Notes under the pieces: generated by a model | Told to the model about the DNA's origin: nothing | What the model saw: only the letters and a program-made list of their open reading frames with translations | The model's database searches: none | Position numbers and translations under genes: made by a program | In this document: in pieces, positions 63,347 through 64,000 of the stretch | Numbering within the stretch: the stretch's first letter is position 1 | Layout of the letters: each line of letters opens with the position of its first letter | Assembly: GCA_001648575.1 (NCBI GenBank) | Contig: LQXN01000066.1 | Location: forward strand, 333,122-397,121 | Reading direction: 5' to 3' | From: Sutcliffiella horikoshii DSM 8719 | GTDB taxonomy: Bacteria > Bacillota > Bacilli > Bacillales > Bacillaceae_I | Length of the DNA stretch: 64,000 nt

Positions 63347-63373
63347 TATAGTATGAATTTGGTGGGTAAGTGT
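63347..63373 (-). promoter_or_regulatory. Sigma-K type promoter of the 62556 gene
   Basis: Minus strand CATACTATA (63355-63347) with AC 16 bases upstream (63373-63372). Confidence 0.7.
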
Positions 63374-63474
63374 GCCGAGATAATGACCCAAATTTTATTT
63401 TTGTATCAGTTAGTCATATTTCCCAAGTTACTGGAATTACTTTTAAAAAGGGAGAGTTTTTGGGAGGGATAAGC

Positions 63475-63969
63475 ATGAAAAGTTTCAAAAACGACGATAA
63501 AATAATTTTACAGCAGAAAATCATACATTTGGGTGCGGAAGTGAAACGGCTTACTGCAGACGTGGAAAGGTTAAACAGTAAGAGTTTCTTAAAAACCTTA
63601 GAAAAGGAGAATTTGGAACAGGAAGAGAAAATCCAGGAGCTAACCGAACAGCTAGCGAGGATTGGAGAGGAAGGGTCAGAGAAGGTGAAAAACCTTCAGC
63701 AGGAAATTGCACAATATCAGCTTGAGCTATCAAAACAAAGGGAAATGTATGTCAGTCGTACTTCAACATTGCAGGATGAAGTATTTGAGTTGAAAAAAGA
63801 ACTCACAAAACAGAAGGAAGACCATCAAGGGAAGCTGGTAACCATCAGTAATGAGGTCCATGAGCTAAAACAACAATGTGAGCTAGAGCGAACAGGTCAT
63901 CTAAAGGCACTGAAACAAAATGAGGAACTAACTGCTGAAATAGAAGAATTAAAAAGTGAGTTAGGATAA
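63475..63969 (+). CDS. Long coiled-coil protein
   Basis: 164 residues that are almost wholly heptad-patterned and charged (LQQKIIHLGAEVKRLTADVE, LEQEEKIQELTEQLARIGEE, ELKKELTKQKEDHQGKL). No signal peptide or membrane helix. Start set at ATG 63475 after GGGAGGGAT; an upstream in-frame extension to 63370 has no ribosome-binding site. Structural role likely; next to spore genes, so perhaps a coat scaffold. Confidence 0.7.
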   Translation: MKSFKNDDKIILQQKIIHLGAEVKRLTADVERLNSKSFLKTLEKENLEQEEKIQELTEQLARIGEEGSEKVKNLQQEIAQYQLELSKQREMYVSRTSTLQDEVFELKKELTKQKEDHQGKLVTISNEVHELKQQCELERTGHLKALKQNEELTAEIEELKSELG

Positions 63970-64000
63970 ACAAAGCGTCAACAATATGGAGTTGAAAAAA

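Overview
The window is about 64 kb of a low-GC, endospore-forming Gram-positive chromosome of the family Bacillaceae. The evidence is gene order: from left to right it follows the Bacillus subtilis app-yjbA-trpS-opp-yjbC-spx-yjbE-mecA-coiA-pepF-spxH-yjbI-cwlQ-yjbK-yjbL-relQ-yjbN-yjbO-prpE-yjbQ-fabI segment almost gene for gene, with a T-box leader, strong Shine-Dalgarno sites and late-sporulation promoters. The species cannot be fixed from the sequence alone.

Region 1 (1-15.7 kb) is peptide uptake: a complete appDFABC operon, the yjbA/trpS pair with a tryptophan T-box, and a complete oppABCDF operon. In each transporter a hairpin follows the gene for the binding lipoprotein, which should raise its expression above that of the permease genes.

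Region 2 (15.8-38.7 kb) is stress and envelope housekeeping. It holds a secreted putative glycosidase, an acetyltransferase (yjbC), an SGNH hydrolase, an RND efflux pump with its lipoprotein adaptor, spx, a TerC protein, mecA, cardiolipin synthase, coiA, pepF, the small RNA RoxS/RsaE, spxH, truncated hemoglobin, a lytic transglycosylase, a CYTH protein, yjbL, relQ, NAD kinase, a pseudouridine synthase and prpE. Spx, MecA (ClpC adaptor) and SpxH (ClpXP adaptor for Spx) form one thiol-stress/proteolysis neighbourhood. The hydrolase and efflux genes sit between yjbC and spx, which are adjacent in B. subtilis.

Region 3 (38.9-42.1 kb) is the antiporter yjbQ and fabI. fabI has a vegetative promoter followed by a FapR-like operator.

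Region 4 (42.1-64 kb) is an accessory late-sporulation island in the place where B. subtilis carries cotO and the cotVWXYZ cluster. It encodes a CotS-type kinase-like protein and a second copy with degraded catalytic motifs, two CotSA-like glycosyltransferases, a UDP-glucose/UDP-uronate pathway (ytdA, ytcA, ytcB, ytcC-like), and a second glycan operon (glycosyltransferase, UDP-GlcNAc 2-epimerase, pyruvyl transferase, CgeB-like transferase). It also encodes an amidase-SPOR-glucosaminidase, two paralogous small proteins with acidic tails, two small proteins with Sm-like sequence patterns, two Cys-containing proteins of about 240 residues, and coiled-coil proteins. At least five promoters match the sigma-K pattern AC-N16/17-CATANNNTA, so the island is probably a mother-cell programme that builds and decorates the spore surface.

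Mobile DNA: a dead IS1182-type transposase sits between two copies of a terminator palindrome, and a family of short GC-rich elements (about 105-133 bp when full length) with terminal inverted repeats recurs in at least six intergenic sites, including inside the trpS leader.
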